DNA from: Fimenecus sp045594885
GTDB taxonomy: Bacteria > Bacillota > Clostridia > Oscillospirales > Acutalibacteraceae
DNA: 64,000 bases
Assembly: GCA_045594885.1 (NCBI GenBank)
Contig: JAZNZJ010000012.1
Span: 1 to 64,000, forward strand
Direction: 5' to 3'
Shown here in pieces: positions 51,520 to 60,689 of this stretch. Position 1 is the first letter of the stretch; each line of letters starts with the position of its first letter. The notes under the pieces are model-generated. The model saw only the letters and a program-made list of their open reading frames with translations. It did not search any database and was not told where the DNA came from. The position numbers and the translations under genes are program-made.

Positions 51520-52343
51520 TGTTTTCAGGTAAAGATTTTAGTTTTCCGTTAGGTAAAAAAACCTACATTATGGGAATTCTCAATGTTACGGCTGATTCGT
51601 TTTTTGACGGTGGTCTTTACAATACACCTTCAAGTGCTCTTGAGCATACAAAAAAGATGATTTCAGAAGGTGCGGACATAATTGATATTGGTGCACAATC
51701 AACTCGTCCGGGCTGTACAAGACTTTCTGCCGATGAAGAATTGTCAATTATTAAAGAATACCTTCCAATGCTTTACAATGAAACGGGTGCTGTTATTTCT
51801 GTTGATACATTTTATCCCGAAGTAGCCGAATACGCACTTCAAAATGGCGCTTCAGTCATCAATGATGTTAGCGGTTGTTTTAATGATAAAATGGCAAAAC
51901 TTGTTGCTCAATATTGTTGCGGTTGGGTAATTATGCATACCGGTGGTGGAGATGCTCAAACTGTACCCCAATATGAAAAAAGTGTTACTGAAGATGTAAA
52001 TTCCTTTTTTAATGGTATTCTAAAAAAATGTGAACAATACGGTATCGATAAAAAACAGATAATGCTTGATATTGGTATAGGCTTTGGTAAAACATATGAG
52101 CAAAATATTGAACTTATAAAGAACGTTAAGCAACTAAAAATTAAAAATGTTGCACTTTTAACGGCTCTTTCGTCAAAACGTGTTATAGCAACAGCGACAA
52201 ACACTGACGGTTATGATAGAGTTTACGGCACAATTGCCGGTAATGTGTTGGCTGTTAAAGGTGGCACTGACTTTATAAGAGTGCATAATGTTAGAGAAAA
52301 TGCTTTAGCTGTAAAGATGGCTGACGCAATTATCAGGGGTTAA
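51516..52343 (+). CDS. folP: Dihydropteroate synthase
   Basis: 275 residues (or 274 from a second ATG at 51519). TIM-barrel enzyme with MGILNVTADSFFDGG, the sulfonamide-binding region IDIGAQSTRPGCTRLSADEE, INDVSGC, MLDIGIGFGKT and the final IRVHNVREN. It condenses the pterin with p-aminobenzoate. The start overlaps the folE stop by four bases. Confidence 0.97.
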   Translation: MMFSGKDFSFPLGKKTYIMGILNVTADSFFDGGLYNTPSSALEHTKKMISEGADIIDIGAQSTRPGCTRLSADEELSIIKEYLPMLYNETGAVISVDTFYPEVAEYALQNGASVINDVSGCFNDKMAKLVAQYCCGWVIMHTGGGDAQTVPQYEKSVTEDVNSFFNGILKKCEQYGIDKKQIMLDIGIGFGKTYEQNIELIKNVKQLKIKNVALLTALSSKRVIATATNTDGYDRVYGTIAGNVLAVKGGTDFIRVHNVRENALAVKMADAIIRG

Positions 52344-52344
52344 T

Positions 52345-52707
52345 ATGGATAAAATTATTGTTAAAGACTTAAAACTTTTCTGTTATCACGGAGTAAATCC
52401 TGAAGAAAAAATTGACGGACAGAATTTTATATTTGATATTGAAGCGGATATCGATTTGTCAAAACCTTGCGTAAGTGATAATGTTGATGATACTGTAAGT
52501 TATGCTAAAATTATTAAAACAGTACGTCGTGTTGCACAGAGTGAAAAGAATGATTTGCTTGAAAGAGTGGCGCAAAGAGTTGCAGATGAGATTTTAAATG
52601 AATTCAAAAAAATAGAAACAGTTAAAATTCTGTTAAAAAAGCCCGAAGCACCAATTAAAGCGGACTTTTCTTATGTTGCAGTTGAAATCGTGAGGAAAAG
52701 AGTATGA
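52345..52707 (+). CDS. folB: Dihydroneopterin aldolase
   Basis: 120 residues. Characteristic segments are VKDLKLFCYHGVNPEEKIDGQ, DTVSYAKI, LLERVAQRVADEIL and the final KPEAPIKADFSYVAVEI. It cleaves dihydroneopterin to hydroxymethyl-dihydropterin. It follows folP by one base and overlaps folK by four bases. Confidence 0.96.
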   Translation: MDKIIVKDLKLFCYHGVNPEEKIDGQNFIFDIEADIDLSKPCVSDNVDDTVSYAKIIKTVRRVAQSEKNDLLERVAQRVADEILNEFKKIETVKILLKKPEAPIKADFSYVAVEIVRKRV

Positions 52708-53186
52708 AGGCATATCTTGGAATAGGTACAAATTTAGGCGACCGAATGCAAAATCTTGCTGATGCGATTTCATCAATTAATCTTTTGCCTTTTACCAAGG
52801 TTGCAGACTGTTCAAATGTTTATGAAACTGACCCTGTTGGTTATGAAAATCAAAATGATTTTTTAAACATTGTTGTAGAAGTTGAAACTGGACTTAATTC
52901 TGACAATCTTCTCGGTGCGGTACTTGGTATTGAAGCGGGATTGGGCAGAGTTCGTACAATTAAAAATGGACCTCGCATTATCGACATTGATGTGCTTTTA
53001 TATGAAAATGAAATCAAAAATACTGAAACATTGATTTTGCCACATCCTCGAATGATGGAACGTGATTTTGTTTTAAAACCATTGCTTGATTTGAATTTTG
53101 AAGATGTATTAGAACGAGAAAAAGTTGAAAAAGCTCTTTCAAATAATGGTGTGCGTTTTTACTGTTCAAAGGAAAATTTATATTGA
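52704..53186 (+). CDS. folK: 2-amino-4-hydroxy-6-hydroxymethyldihydropteridine diphosphokinase
   Basis: 160 residues. HPPK motifs are GIGTNLGDRMQNL, VYETDPVGYENQNDFLN, the catalytic NGPRIIDIDVLLYENE and LILPHPRMMERDFVLKPL. It transfers pyrophosphate from ATP to the pterin, preparing the FolP substrate. It is last in the folate operon. Confidence 0.97.
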   Translation: MKAYLGIGTNLGDRMQNLADAISSINLLPFTKVADCSNVYETDPVGYENQNDFLNIVVEVETGLNSDNLLGAVLGIEAGLGRVRTIKNGPRIIDIDVLLYENEIKNTETLILPHPRMMERDFVLKPLLDLNFEDVLEREKVEKALSNNGVRFYCSKENLY

Positions 53187-53201
53187 TTTTATAGGTGGCT
53201 T

Positions 53202-54092
53202 ATGAATTACATAATAATGGATTTAGAGTGGAACAATTCTTATATGAAATCCGCTGAAAAGTTTATAAATGAAATAATTGAAATTGGTGCAGTAAAACTT
53301 GACGAGCAACTGAATATGGTTGACACGTATTCATCTCTTGTAAAGCCGGTTGTGTCAAGAAAATTGCGTTCAAGAATTAAAAACCTAACACACATTACTA
53401 ACGAAGATGTGCGTAATGCCCAACCTTTTTCTACTGTTATTAATGAGTTTGCAGAATGGGCGGGTGCTGATTCGATTTTTATGACTTGGGGAGACACCGA
53501 TATTCGCACCTTGCAAACTAATTTTAAATATTTCTTAAAGACCAATAGTGTCGATTTCATAACTCAATATGTTGATTTGCAGCGTTATTGCCAATGCTTT
53601 ATAAATATGGAAAATGTTCAGCAGGCAGGGCTTTCCTATGCAGCAGAATGTCTTGAAATTGACCCTGAAAAGTATCCGCATCACAGGGCGCTTGATGACA
53701 GCCTTCTCAGTGCGGAATGTTTTAAAAAGGTGTTTAATAGGGAAAAGCTTAATGAGTTTATAAAGATTTGTGATAAAGACTTTTATGCACGTCTTAATTT
53801 CAAACCTTATGTTATAAAAAATAAAAACGACCCACTTATTGATAAGAATTTATTTAATTGCTTTTGTGATATTTGTGGCGGAAAAGTTGAAACAAAGAAA
53901 AAATGGAAATTTGTTAATCAATCATTCAGAGGGATTTTTTATTGTCCTGAATGTAAACGTGAATTCAAGGTAAGTCTTCGTGTGAAAAAGTTTTATGACC
54001 GTTTAGATATAAAAAGAAATTATTCGGAAATAATTCATACAACAACTGAAGGTGAGGGGAAGCTTTTATATGGCATCGAAGAAGTTGATTAA
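53202..54092 (+). CDS. DEDDh-type 3'-5' exonuclease with C-terminal zinc ribbon
   Basis: 296 residues. The exonuclease domain has IIMDLEWNN (DxE), ADSIFMTWGDTDIRTL (second Asp) and PHHRALDDSLLSAECF (His...Asp), the DEDDh set of the DnaQ/KapD group. A separate C-terminal region from about 215 has CDICGGKVE and YCPECKREF, a zinc ribbon. Related proteins are annotated as sporulation inhibitor KapD or generic exonucleases; the true substrate (DNA or RNA) is open. It starts 15 bases after folK. Confidence 0.88.
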   Translation: MNYIIMDLEWNNSYMKSAEKFINEIIEIGAVKLDEQLNMVDTYSSLVKPVVSRKLRSRIKNLTHITNEDVRNAQPFSTVINEFAEWAGADSIFMTWGDTDIRTLQTNFKYFLKTNSVDFITQYVDLQRYCQCFINMENVQQAGLSYAAECLEIDPEKYPHHRALDDSLLSAECFKKVFNREKLNEFIKICDKDFYARLNFKPYVIKNKNDPLIDKNLFNCFCDICGGKVETKKKWKFVNQSFRGIFYCPECKREFKVSLRVKKFYDRLDIKRNYSEIIHTTTEGEGKLLYGIEEVD

Positions 54093-55143
54093 ATTCAGAT
54101 TAAAATTTATTTTGGTTTTAAGTCTTATTGCTCTTACTTTTTTTCTTTCAGTTTATATAAGTGGTTCAGGTGCGCCCAAAACAGCAAATTCTTATAGTGA
54201 ATTATTTGCAAATTTTGAAGAAACAACTGATAGATTCTTTGAAAGATGGGGTTATTCTAATGATTTTGATGAATATAAATCATTATATGAAATTCCCGAA
54301 ACTTCAAATGGCTATATTCCTCAAGGTTATTGTTACTATGCTGAGAAAAATGTTTATTTGATTTCTTATTATCATTCAGAAAAATCTTCAATTATAACGG
54401 TAGTTGATGGTGCAAATGGTGAGAAGACTAAAACAATATTTCTAATTGATGACAATGATGAAGGAATTTCTTCCCACGTGGGCGGTATTGATACTGACGG
54501 TAGTTTTTTGTACATTACAATCGGTGATACTGTTGGCAGAGTATCAATGGATAAAATCATTAATGCAAATATTATTGATAAATTGACAATAAGTGAATAT
54601 GTGAAACTTGATGTGAATTGTTCATATCTTAATTGCGTTGATAATTATCTTTATGTGGGTGAATTTTATTCTGCAGATGGTGATTACAAAACAGATAAAT
54701 CACACCATATTCAAATGTCACCTTTAGAAGTTAGTTTTGCAAGAATGAATGCATATAACCTTACTGAAATTGAATTCTGTGAAAATCCAACAGAATTTTC
54801 GATACCACAAATGTCATTTGCAATGCCCACACGTGTACAAGGTGTAACACGCCTTGGTAATGGCGAATTTGTATTAAGCATTTCCTATGGAAGAAAAAAT
54901 TATTCTTATCTTAATACATACAGTGATGTTACATTAAATGAAGCGGATTTTCATTATGATTTCAATGGTGAAAAAATACCTGTTTATTTTATCAATGATG
55001 ACGACCTAATTTATAGTAAGACATTACCGCCATTATTAGAGGGGATAGATGCCAACAACAATATTGTAACGGGTATTTTTGAGTCAGGTGCTCAAAAATA
55101 TAGTGACGCAAAATGGATTGAAAATAATATTTGCGAGTTTTAA
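54070..55143 (+). CDS. Secreted or membrane-anchored protein, probable beta-propeller
   Basis: 357 residues, ATG at 54070 after GAGGGGAAG, overlapping the exonuclease gene by 23 bases. One N-terminal helix (FILVLSLIALTFFLSVYISG) acts as signal or anchor. The rest has blade-like repeats with WDxxY-like strands: GYCYYAEKNVYLISYYHSE, SHVGGIDTDGSFLYITIGD, and VQGVTRLGNGEFVLSISYG. I recognise no named family and see no clear active site. Confidence 0.7.
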   Translation: MASKKLIKFRLKFILVLSLIALTFFLSVYISGSGAPKTANSYSELFANFEETTDRFFERWGYSNDFDEYKSLYEIPETSNGYIPQGYCYYAEKNVYLISYYHSEKSSIITVVDGANGEKTKTIFLIDDNDEGISSHVGGIDTDGSFLYITIGDTVGRVSMDKIINANIIDKLTISEYVKLDVNCSYLNCVDNYLYVGEFYSADGDYKTDKSHHIQMSPLEVSFARMNAYNLTEIEFCENPTEFSIPQMSFAMPTRVQGVTRLGNGEFVLSISYGRKNYSYLNTYSDVTLNEADFHYDFNGEKIPVYFINDDDLIYSKTLPPLLEGIDANNNIVTGIFESGAQKYSDAKWIENNICEF

Positions 55144-55150
55144 TATGAAA

Positions 55151-55190
55151 AAAATCTCCTGAGTAGAACACTACTCAGGAGATTTTTATA
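55151..55190. terminator. Bidirectional terminator between convergent genes
   Basis: AAAATCTCCTGAGTAG (55151-55166) and CTACTCAGGAGATTTT (55171-55186) form a perfect 16-bp stem, T-rich on both sides. It lies between the secreted-protein gene and serA (-). Confidence 0.9.
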
Positions 55191-55202
55191 TGATGTGATT
55201 AA

Positions 55203-56366
55203 TTATTTAATTACTCTTATTCTAATTATTCCGTTGATTTTCTTTAATGCTTCAATTGCTTCAACTGATGGTTCGGTATCGGTTTCAACTATTGTGTAAG
55301 CATATTCGCCCTTTGATTTGTTAACCATATTATCAATGTTAACATCTTCGTTTGCAAATGAAGATGTAATCTTGCTTACAATACCGGAGATATTTTTATG
55401 AGCAATAGTGAGTCTGTGCTTATTACTTGTAGGTAATGAAATAGCAGGGAAGTTTACCGAATTAACAATGTTTCCGTTTTCAAGGAAGTCTGCAACTTGG
55501 TCAACAGCCATAATCGCACAGTTGTCTTCAGATTCAGGAGTTGATGCACCAAGATGAGGAATTGCAATGACACCGGGTGCACCAATTACTGCATCATTAG
55601 GAAAGTCAGTAACATAAGCTGCAACTTTACCATTTTGTAATGCTTCAAGAACATCATTTGTATCAACAAGCTCACCACGAGCATAGTTGAGAATTCTTAC
55701 AGCATCTTTCATTTGAGCAATTGTGTCTTTGTTTATGAGTCCTCTTGTTGTGTCATTGAGAGGTACGTGAAGTGAAATATAATCGGAATTAGTAATTATT
55801 TCATTTAAGTCATCAGTGAATTTAACATGATGATTAAGATTAATACTCTGCTTTACAGAAAGATATGGGTCATAGCCTATAACCTTCATACCAAGAGCAG
55901 CTGCGGTGTTAGCAACAAGAATACCGATTGCACCCAAGCCTACAACACCTAAAGTTTTACCAAGAATTTCAGGTCCTGCAAAAGCACTTTTACCTTTTTC
56001 AACATCTTTGGGAACTGTGTCGCCATTACCTTTAAGCGTTTTAGCCCATTCAATTGCAGGAATAACTTTTCTTGAAGAAAGAAGAAGACCTGCAATTACA
56101 AGTTCCTTAACAGCATTTGCATTTGCACCAGGTGTGTTAAAAACTATGATGCCTTGTTCACTGCATTTGTCAATTGGAATGTTATTTACACCCGCACCTG
56201 CACGTGCAATTGCAAGTGTATTTTCAGCAAGTGTCATATCATGCATTGAAGCTGAACGCACAAGAATAGCATCGGGATTTTCTGCGTTTGCAGAACAAAC
56301 ATAGTTATCATTGAAACGGCAAAGACCGGTTTCAGAGATTTTATTAAGTGTGAGAATATTATACAT
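55203..56366 (-). CDS. serA: D-3-phosphoglycerate dehydrogenase
   Basis: 387 residues, start with AAGGAGCAC upstream. D-isomer-specific dehydrogenase fold with NAD motif LGVVGLGAIGILVA, the segment NYARGELVDTNDVLEAL, and catalytic PHLGASTPESEDN. A C-terminal ACT domain (about 320-387; IAHKNISGIVSKITS) would sense an amino acid, probably serine. It makes 3-phosphohydroxypyruvate, the first step of serine synthesis. serC lies 12 bases upstream on the same strand. Confidence 0.95.
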   Translation of the reverse strand: MYNILTLNKISETGLCRFNDNYVCSANAENPDAILVRSASMHDMTLAENTLAIARAGAGVNNIPIDKCSEQGIIVFNTPGANANAVKELVIAGLLLSSRKVIPAIEWAKTLKGNGDTVPKDVEKGKSAFAGPEILGKTLGVVGLGAIGILVANTAAALGMKVIGYDPYLSVKQSINLNHHVKFTDDLNEIITNSDYISLHVPLNDTTRGLINKDTIAQMKDAVRILNYARGELVDTNDVLEALQNGKVAAYVTDFPNDAVIGAPGVIAIPHLGASTPESEDNCAIMAVDQVADFLENGNIVNSVNFPAISLPTSNKHRLTIAHKNISGIVSKITSSFANEDVNIDNMVNKSKGEYAYTIVETDTEPSVEAIEALKKINGIIRIRVIK

Positions 56367-56378
56367 AATCAGTGCTCC

Positions 56379-57461
56379 TTATGAATTTGCTTTTTCGAAC
56401 TCTGTCATAAATTCAACAAGCTTTTGTACACCTTCAACAGGCATTGCATTGTAAATTGAAGCTCTCATACCGCCAACTGAACGGTGACCTTTAAGGTTAA
56501 CAAAACCTGCATCAGTTGCTTCTTTAATAAATTTAGCATTGAGTTCTTCACTATCAGTAACAAAAGGTACATTCATCAATGAACGGTCTTCTGCAACAAC
56601 TGTTCCCTTAAACATTTTACTATTGTCAAGAAAATCGTAAAGAATTTTTGCTTTCTTTTCATTTCTTTCCTTCATTGCTTCGAGTCCACCCATTTCTTTG
56701 AGCCATTCAAGAACAAGTTTGCATATGTAAATTGTATAGCAGGGGGGAGTGTTATAAAGAGAATCATTATCAGCCATAATTTGATAATTGAGCATTGTAG
56801 GTGTTATGTCACGAGCATTACCGAGCATATCCTCACGGATAATACAAATTGTAAGACCTGCGGGAGCGACGTTTTTCTGTGCACCACCATATACCATAGC
56901 TAATTTTGAAATATCGAGTGGTTCAGAAAGGAAGCAAGATGAAATATCTGCAATAAGAGGAACATCGCCGGTGTCGGGCAATTCGTGATAAACAGTTCCA
57001 TAAATTGTGTTGTTCATACAAATATAGAAGTAGTCTGCATCTTTTGTGAAAGTATCTTTATCGAGCTTTGGAATATATGAGAATGTTTTATCAGCAGATG
57101 AAGCAACTGCATTACATTCGCCATATTTTTGTGCTTCTTGATAAGCTTTTTTTGCCCATTGACCTGTAATAACAAAATCAGCCTTACCGTTTTTATTCAT
57201 AAAGTTAAGGGGAATTGCAGCAAACTGTGTTGATGCACCACCTTGTAAGAAAAGAACTTTATAATTTTCGGGAATATTATAAAGTTCACGAAGAAGTTTT
57301 TCTGCACCCTTTATGATTGAATCATAAACTTTTGAGCGGTGACTCATTTCCATAACTGATTGACCACTACCCTCATAATCAAGCATTTCTGCTGCAGCTT
57401 TTTTAAGAACCTCTTCAGGAAGCATTGAGGGACCTGCTGAAAAATTATAAACTCTTGCCAT
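56379..57461 (-). CDS. serC: Phosphoserine aminotransferase
   Basis: 360 residues, start at 57461 (MARVYNFSAGPSMLP) after TTGGAGG; the longer frame to 57488 overlaps this site. Motifs are FLQGGASTQFAAIP, IADISSCFLSEP, the PLP lysine in VYGGAQKNVAPAG and HRSVGGMRASIYN. It converts 3-phosphohydroxypyruvate to phosphoserine. It is first gene of the serC-serA unit, with a strong promoter 64 bases upstream. No serB is seen nearby. Confidence 0.97.
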   Translation of the reverse strand: MARVYNFSAGPSMLPEEVLKKAAAEMLDYEGSGQSVMEMSHRSKVYDSIIKGAEKLLRELYNIPENYKVLFLQGGASTQFAAIPLNFMNKNGKADFVITGQWAKKAYQEAQKYGECNAVASSADKTFSYIPKLDKDTFTKDADYFYICMNNTIYGTVYHELPDTGDVPLIADISSCFLSEPLDISKLAMVYGGAQKNVAPAGLTICIIREDMLGNARDITPTMLNYQIMADNDSLYNTPPCYTIYICKLVLEWLKEMGGLEAMKERNEKKAKILYDFLDNSKMFKGTVVAEDRSLMNVPFVTDSEELNAKFIKEATDAGFVNLKGHRSVGGMRASIYNAMPVEGVQKLVEFMTEFEKANS

Positions 57462-57524
57462 AATATGACCTCCAAATAAGTTTTTCACAATAATTATATG
57501 TGTATTATTTTGTGTAATGTTCGT

Positions 57525-57553
57525 ATTGTAGCAAATAATTAACTTAATGTCAA
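57525..57553 (-). promoter_or_regulatory. Promoter of serC-serA
   Basis: On the - strand, perfect TTGACA (57553-57548), 17 bases, TACAAT (57530-57525). Confidence 0.7.
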
Positions 57554-57673
57554 CAACTTATTTAAAAATTTAACAAACAATTTTAATTAAATGAAATATC
57601 AATTTAAAAACTTGTTTAAAATTTTAACAATCTTTGCAGTTTTTATATTTTTCATAAATTTTACTCCAATTTA

Positions 57674-57702
57674 TTGCAGTTAAGAAAAAAATATTATATA
57701 AT
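57674..57702 (+). promoter_or_regulatory. Promoter of lon
   Basis: TTGCAG at 57674-57679, 17 bases, perfect TATAAT at 57697-57702. RNA would begin near 57709, so the coding frame cannot start at 57674 even though it is open there. The rest of the 275-base divergent gap (57462-57736) holds only this and the serC promoter. Confidence 0.65.
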
Positions 57703-57736
57703 ATATGTTCAAAATAGGAGTGATATAATTAGTTTT

Positions 57737-60088
57737 ATGGAAAATAGTAAAAACCTTTTTAATGAATTTAATGAAAAATCTTTTTCTATGCCCATGGTTG
57801 CATTGAGAGGAATGGTAATTTTTCCTGAAATGACAATGCATTTTGATGTTGGCAGACAAAAATCAATTCGTGCTGTCAGAATGGCAATGGAAAAGAAAAC
57901 AAATATTTTTCTTGCGGCACAGATTGATTTAGAATGTGAAGACCCACGTTATGATGACTTATATACAACAGGTGTTGTTTGCGAGATTAAGCAAGTTATG
58001 AAAATTCCCGGTACTGAAACATTACGTGTAGTTGTGCACGGGCTTTACAGAGCTGAACTTATCCACGTAACATCTGTTAGCCCTTATCTCTCAGCAGTTG
58101 TGCGTAAGACTGATAGTAAGAAAGTTTCTTCTGATGACAAAACCTATGAAGAAGCCCTTGTGCGACGTCTTTCAGGTATTTTTGAAGATTACGCATATTT
58201 TCTTCCTAAACTTCCGCCCGATATTCTTGTGGGAGTAAATGTGCGAAAAGAAGCGGCGGAGATTTCTGACTTTATTCTTTCTAACATTCCTTTGGAATAT
58301 TCTGTAAAACAATCTTTGTTGGAAGAGCTTAATCCTTTAGAAAGAGCAGAACAGCTTTGCTTTGTTTTGGTGCGTGAAATTGAACTTTTATCTATAGAGG
58401 AACAAATTAATGATAAGGTTCACGAGCAAATGGAAGAAAATCAACGTGAATATTACTTAAGAGAACAAATCAAGGCTATTTCTGAAGAACTAAATGAAGG
58501 CGATGGTGCAATTTCTGAGGCAGAAGAATATAAAGAGCAAATTCGTGCAATAAAATTCAATGAGGATATTGAAAGAAAACTTCTTCGTGAATGTGACCGA
58601 TTAATGAAAATGCAATCTTCAAGTCCTGAATCTGCTGTTATTAGAAATTATCTTGACAGGATTATCGCATTACCTTGGAGTTATTGTACCGAAGAGAATA
58701 TTGATATTGAATTTGCACAAAAAATTCTTGATGATGACCATTATGGATTATTTGATGTTAAAGAGAGAATTCTTGAATTTCTTGCAGTAAGAAAAATCAA
58801 ACCCGATGCCAAAGGTCAGATTATTTGTCTTGCAGGTCCTCCCGGTGTGGGTAAAACATCAATTGCCCGTTCACTTGCAAAGGCAATGGGCAGAAATTAT
58901 GCCCGAATTTCTCTCGGTGGTGTTCGTGACGAGGCTGATATAAGAGGTCATAGAAAAACATATATCGGTTCAATGCCTGGCAGAATTATTGAGGCAATTG
59001 AAAATGCAAAAAGTTCAAATCCGTTAATTCTTCTTGATGAAGTCGATAAACTTGGTGCCGACCATCGTGGCGACCCTTCGTCTGCACTTCTTGAAGTGCT
59101 TGACGGTGAGCAAAATAATACTTTTGTTGACCATTATCTTGAAATTCCATATGATTTAAGTAAGGTTTTATTTATTACAACTGCAAATGATAAGAGCAGA
59201 ATTCCTGCACCTTTGCTTGACAGAATGGAAATAATTGATATTCCGGGATATACATTCGAGGAAAAATTCAATATTGCGAAGAAGCATTTAGTACCTAAAC
59301 AGATTATTGAAAACGGTTTGAAAAAGTCATATGTAAAAATTACTGATAAAGCCCTCAAAGAAATTATAAGTGGTTATACTAAAGAAGCGGGTGTACGTGT
59401 TCTCGAGAGGACCATTGCAAAGGTTCTTCGTAAAATTGCGGTTCAATATGCAAAGGGTTTTGAAGGCAAAATTTCAGTAAAAGATAGTGAACTTGAATCA
59501 TATCTTGGTCCGGTAAAATTCAAACCCGATGACAGTTCAAGAATTGACCAAATCGGAGTTGTCAATGGTCTTGCATACACGTCAGTAGGCGGTACTATGC
59601 TAACTGTTGAAGTTGCAATTATGGATGGTAAGGGTAATCTTGAACTTACAGGTTCATTAGGTGATGTGATTAAGGAATCAGCAAAAGCAGCAATCAGTTA
59701 CATAAGAACAAATGCAGAAAAATATCGAATTGATAAGGATTTTTATCAGAGTAAAGATATTCACATTCATTTCCCCGAGGGTGCTGTTCCAAAGGACGGC
59801 CCATCGGCAGGTGTAACAATTTTCACAGCACTTGTTTCTGCACTTTCGGGCTGTAAAGTTAAGTCGAGTGTTGCTATGACGGGTGAAATTACAGTTACCG
59901 GCAGAGTATTACCAATAGGTGGACTTCGTGAGAAAACTATGGCTGCATATGTTGAGGGTATAAAAACCGTTGTTGTGCCTGAGGCAAATCGTAGTGACCT
60001 TGAAACTATTGATGAAAAAGTAAAAGAAAAAATAAATTTTGTATTTGCAAAAACCGGTGACGATGTTTTAAAAGTCGCACTTGTATAA
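57737..60088 (+). CDS. lon: ATP-dependent protease Lon
   Basis: 783 residues from the ATG at 57737. An N-terminal LAN domain (FSMPMVALRGMVIFPEM), a coiled middle region, AAA+ core with Walker A CLAGPPGVGKTSIAR and Walker B PLILLDEVDKLG, and the C-terminal protease with Ser in PKDGPSAGVTIFTA and Lys in LREKTMAAYVEG. It degrades damaged and regulatory proteins. The ribosome site TAGGAG is 16 bases before this ATG, which is far; an in-frame ATT at 57728 has the correct spacing. engB follows, the usual order. Confidence 0.96.
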   Translation: MENSKNLFNEFNEKSFSMPMVALRGMVIFPEMTMHFDVGRQKSIRAVRMAMEKKTNIFLAAQIDLECEDPRYDDLYTTGVVCEIKQVMKIPGTETLRVVVHGLYRAELIHVTSVSPYLSAVVRKTDSKKVSSDDKTYEEALVRRLSGIFEDYAYFLPKLPPDILVGVNVRKEAAEISDFILSNIPLEYSVKQSLLEELNPLERAEQLCFVLVREIELLSIEEQINDKVHEQMEENQREYYLREQIKAISEELNEGDGAISEAEEYKEQIRAIKFNEDIERKLLRECDRLMKMQSSSPESAVIRNYLDRIIALPWSYCTEENIDIEFAQKILDDDHYGLFDVKERILEFLAVRKIKPDAKGQIICLAGPPGVGKTSIARSLAKAMGRNYARISLGGVRDEADIRGHRKTYIGSMPGRIIEAIENAKSSNPLILLDEVDKLGADHRGDPSSALLEVLDGEQNNTFVDHYLEIPYDLSKVLFITTANDKSRIPAPLLDRMEIIDIPGYTFEEKFNIAKKHLVPKQIIENGLKKSYVKITDKALKEIISGYTKEAGVRVLERTIAKVLRKIAVQYAKGFEGKISVKDSELESYLGPVKFKPDDSSRIDQIGVVNGLAYTSVGGTMLTVEVAIMDGKGNLELTGSLGDVIKESAKAAISYIRTNAEKYRIDKDFYQSKDIHIHFPEGAVPKDGPSAGVTIFTALVSALSGCKVKSSVAMTGEITVTGRVLPIGGLREKTMAAYVEGIKTVVVPEANRSDLETIDEKVKEKINFVFAKTGDDVLKVALV

Positions 60089-60099
60089 ATGAGGTAGTT

Positions 60100-60687
60100 A
60101 TGAGATACGATAAAGCAGAATTTAAAGCTGCATATGGAACATTCGGTCAGTTACCTTGCTCTGATTTGCCTGAAATAGCATTTGCAGGACGTTCAAATGT
60201 GGGCAAAAGTTCATTACTTAACCGTCTTTTTCAACGTAAAAACCTTGCAAGAGTAAGTTCAGTACCGGGCAAAACAATCACAATCAACTTTTATCAAGTT
60301 GAAGATACTAATTTTGTGGATTTACCCGGTTACGGCTATGCAAAGGTTGCTAAGAGTGAAAAAGACCGTTGGGCAGAAATGATGGAGGGTTATTTCAATT
60401 CTGACCGCAACATTAAACTTGTTGTACAGCTTGTTGATATGCGTCATCCGCCTACAAAGGATGATATAATGATGATGGAATTCTTAGAATCAAGTGGTTA
60501 TGAATTCATTGTTGTTATGACAAAGGCTGACAAACTTAAAAAGAAAAAAGAATATAATGAAAGACTTGAAAAGTCAAAAATTGAAATGAGTTTTGTACCC
60601 GAGGAAAGAATAATTCCGTTTTCATCTGAAACCGGTGCGGGACTTGATTTATTAAAAAAATATATTGAAGAATATGTGGGAGAATAA
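60100..60687 (+). CDS. engB: Ribosome biogenesis GTP-binding protein EngB/YsxC
   Basis: 195 residues. GTPase motifs are G1 GRSNVGKSSLLNR, G2 region VSSVPGKTITINF, G3 DLPGYGYAKV and G4 VMTKADKL. EngB assists 50S subunit assembly and is essential in many bacteria. It starts 11 bases after lon, as commonly seen in Firmicutes. Confidence 0.97.
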   Translation: MRYDKAEFKAAYGTFGQLPCSDLPEIAFAGRSNVGKSSLLNRLFQRKNLARVSSVPGKTITINFYQVEDTNFVDLPGYGYAKVAKSEKDRWAEMMEGYFNSDRNIKLVVQLVDMRHPPTKDDIMMMEFLESSGYEFIVVMTKADKLKKKKEYNERLEKSKIEMSFVPEERIIPFSSETGAGLDLLKKYIEEYVGE

Positions 60688-60689
60688 AA

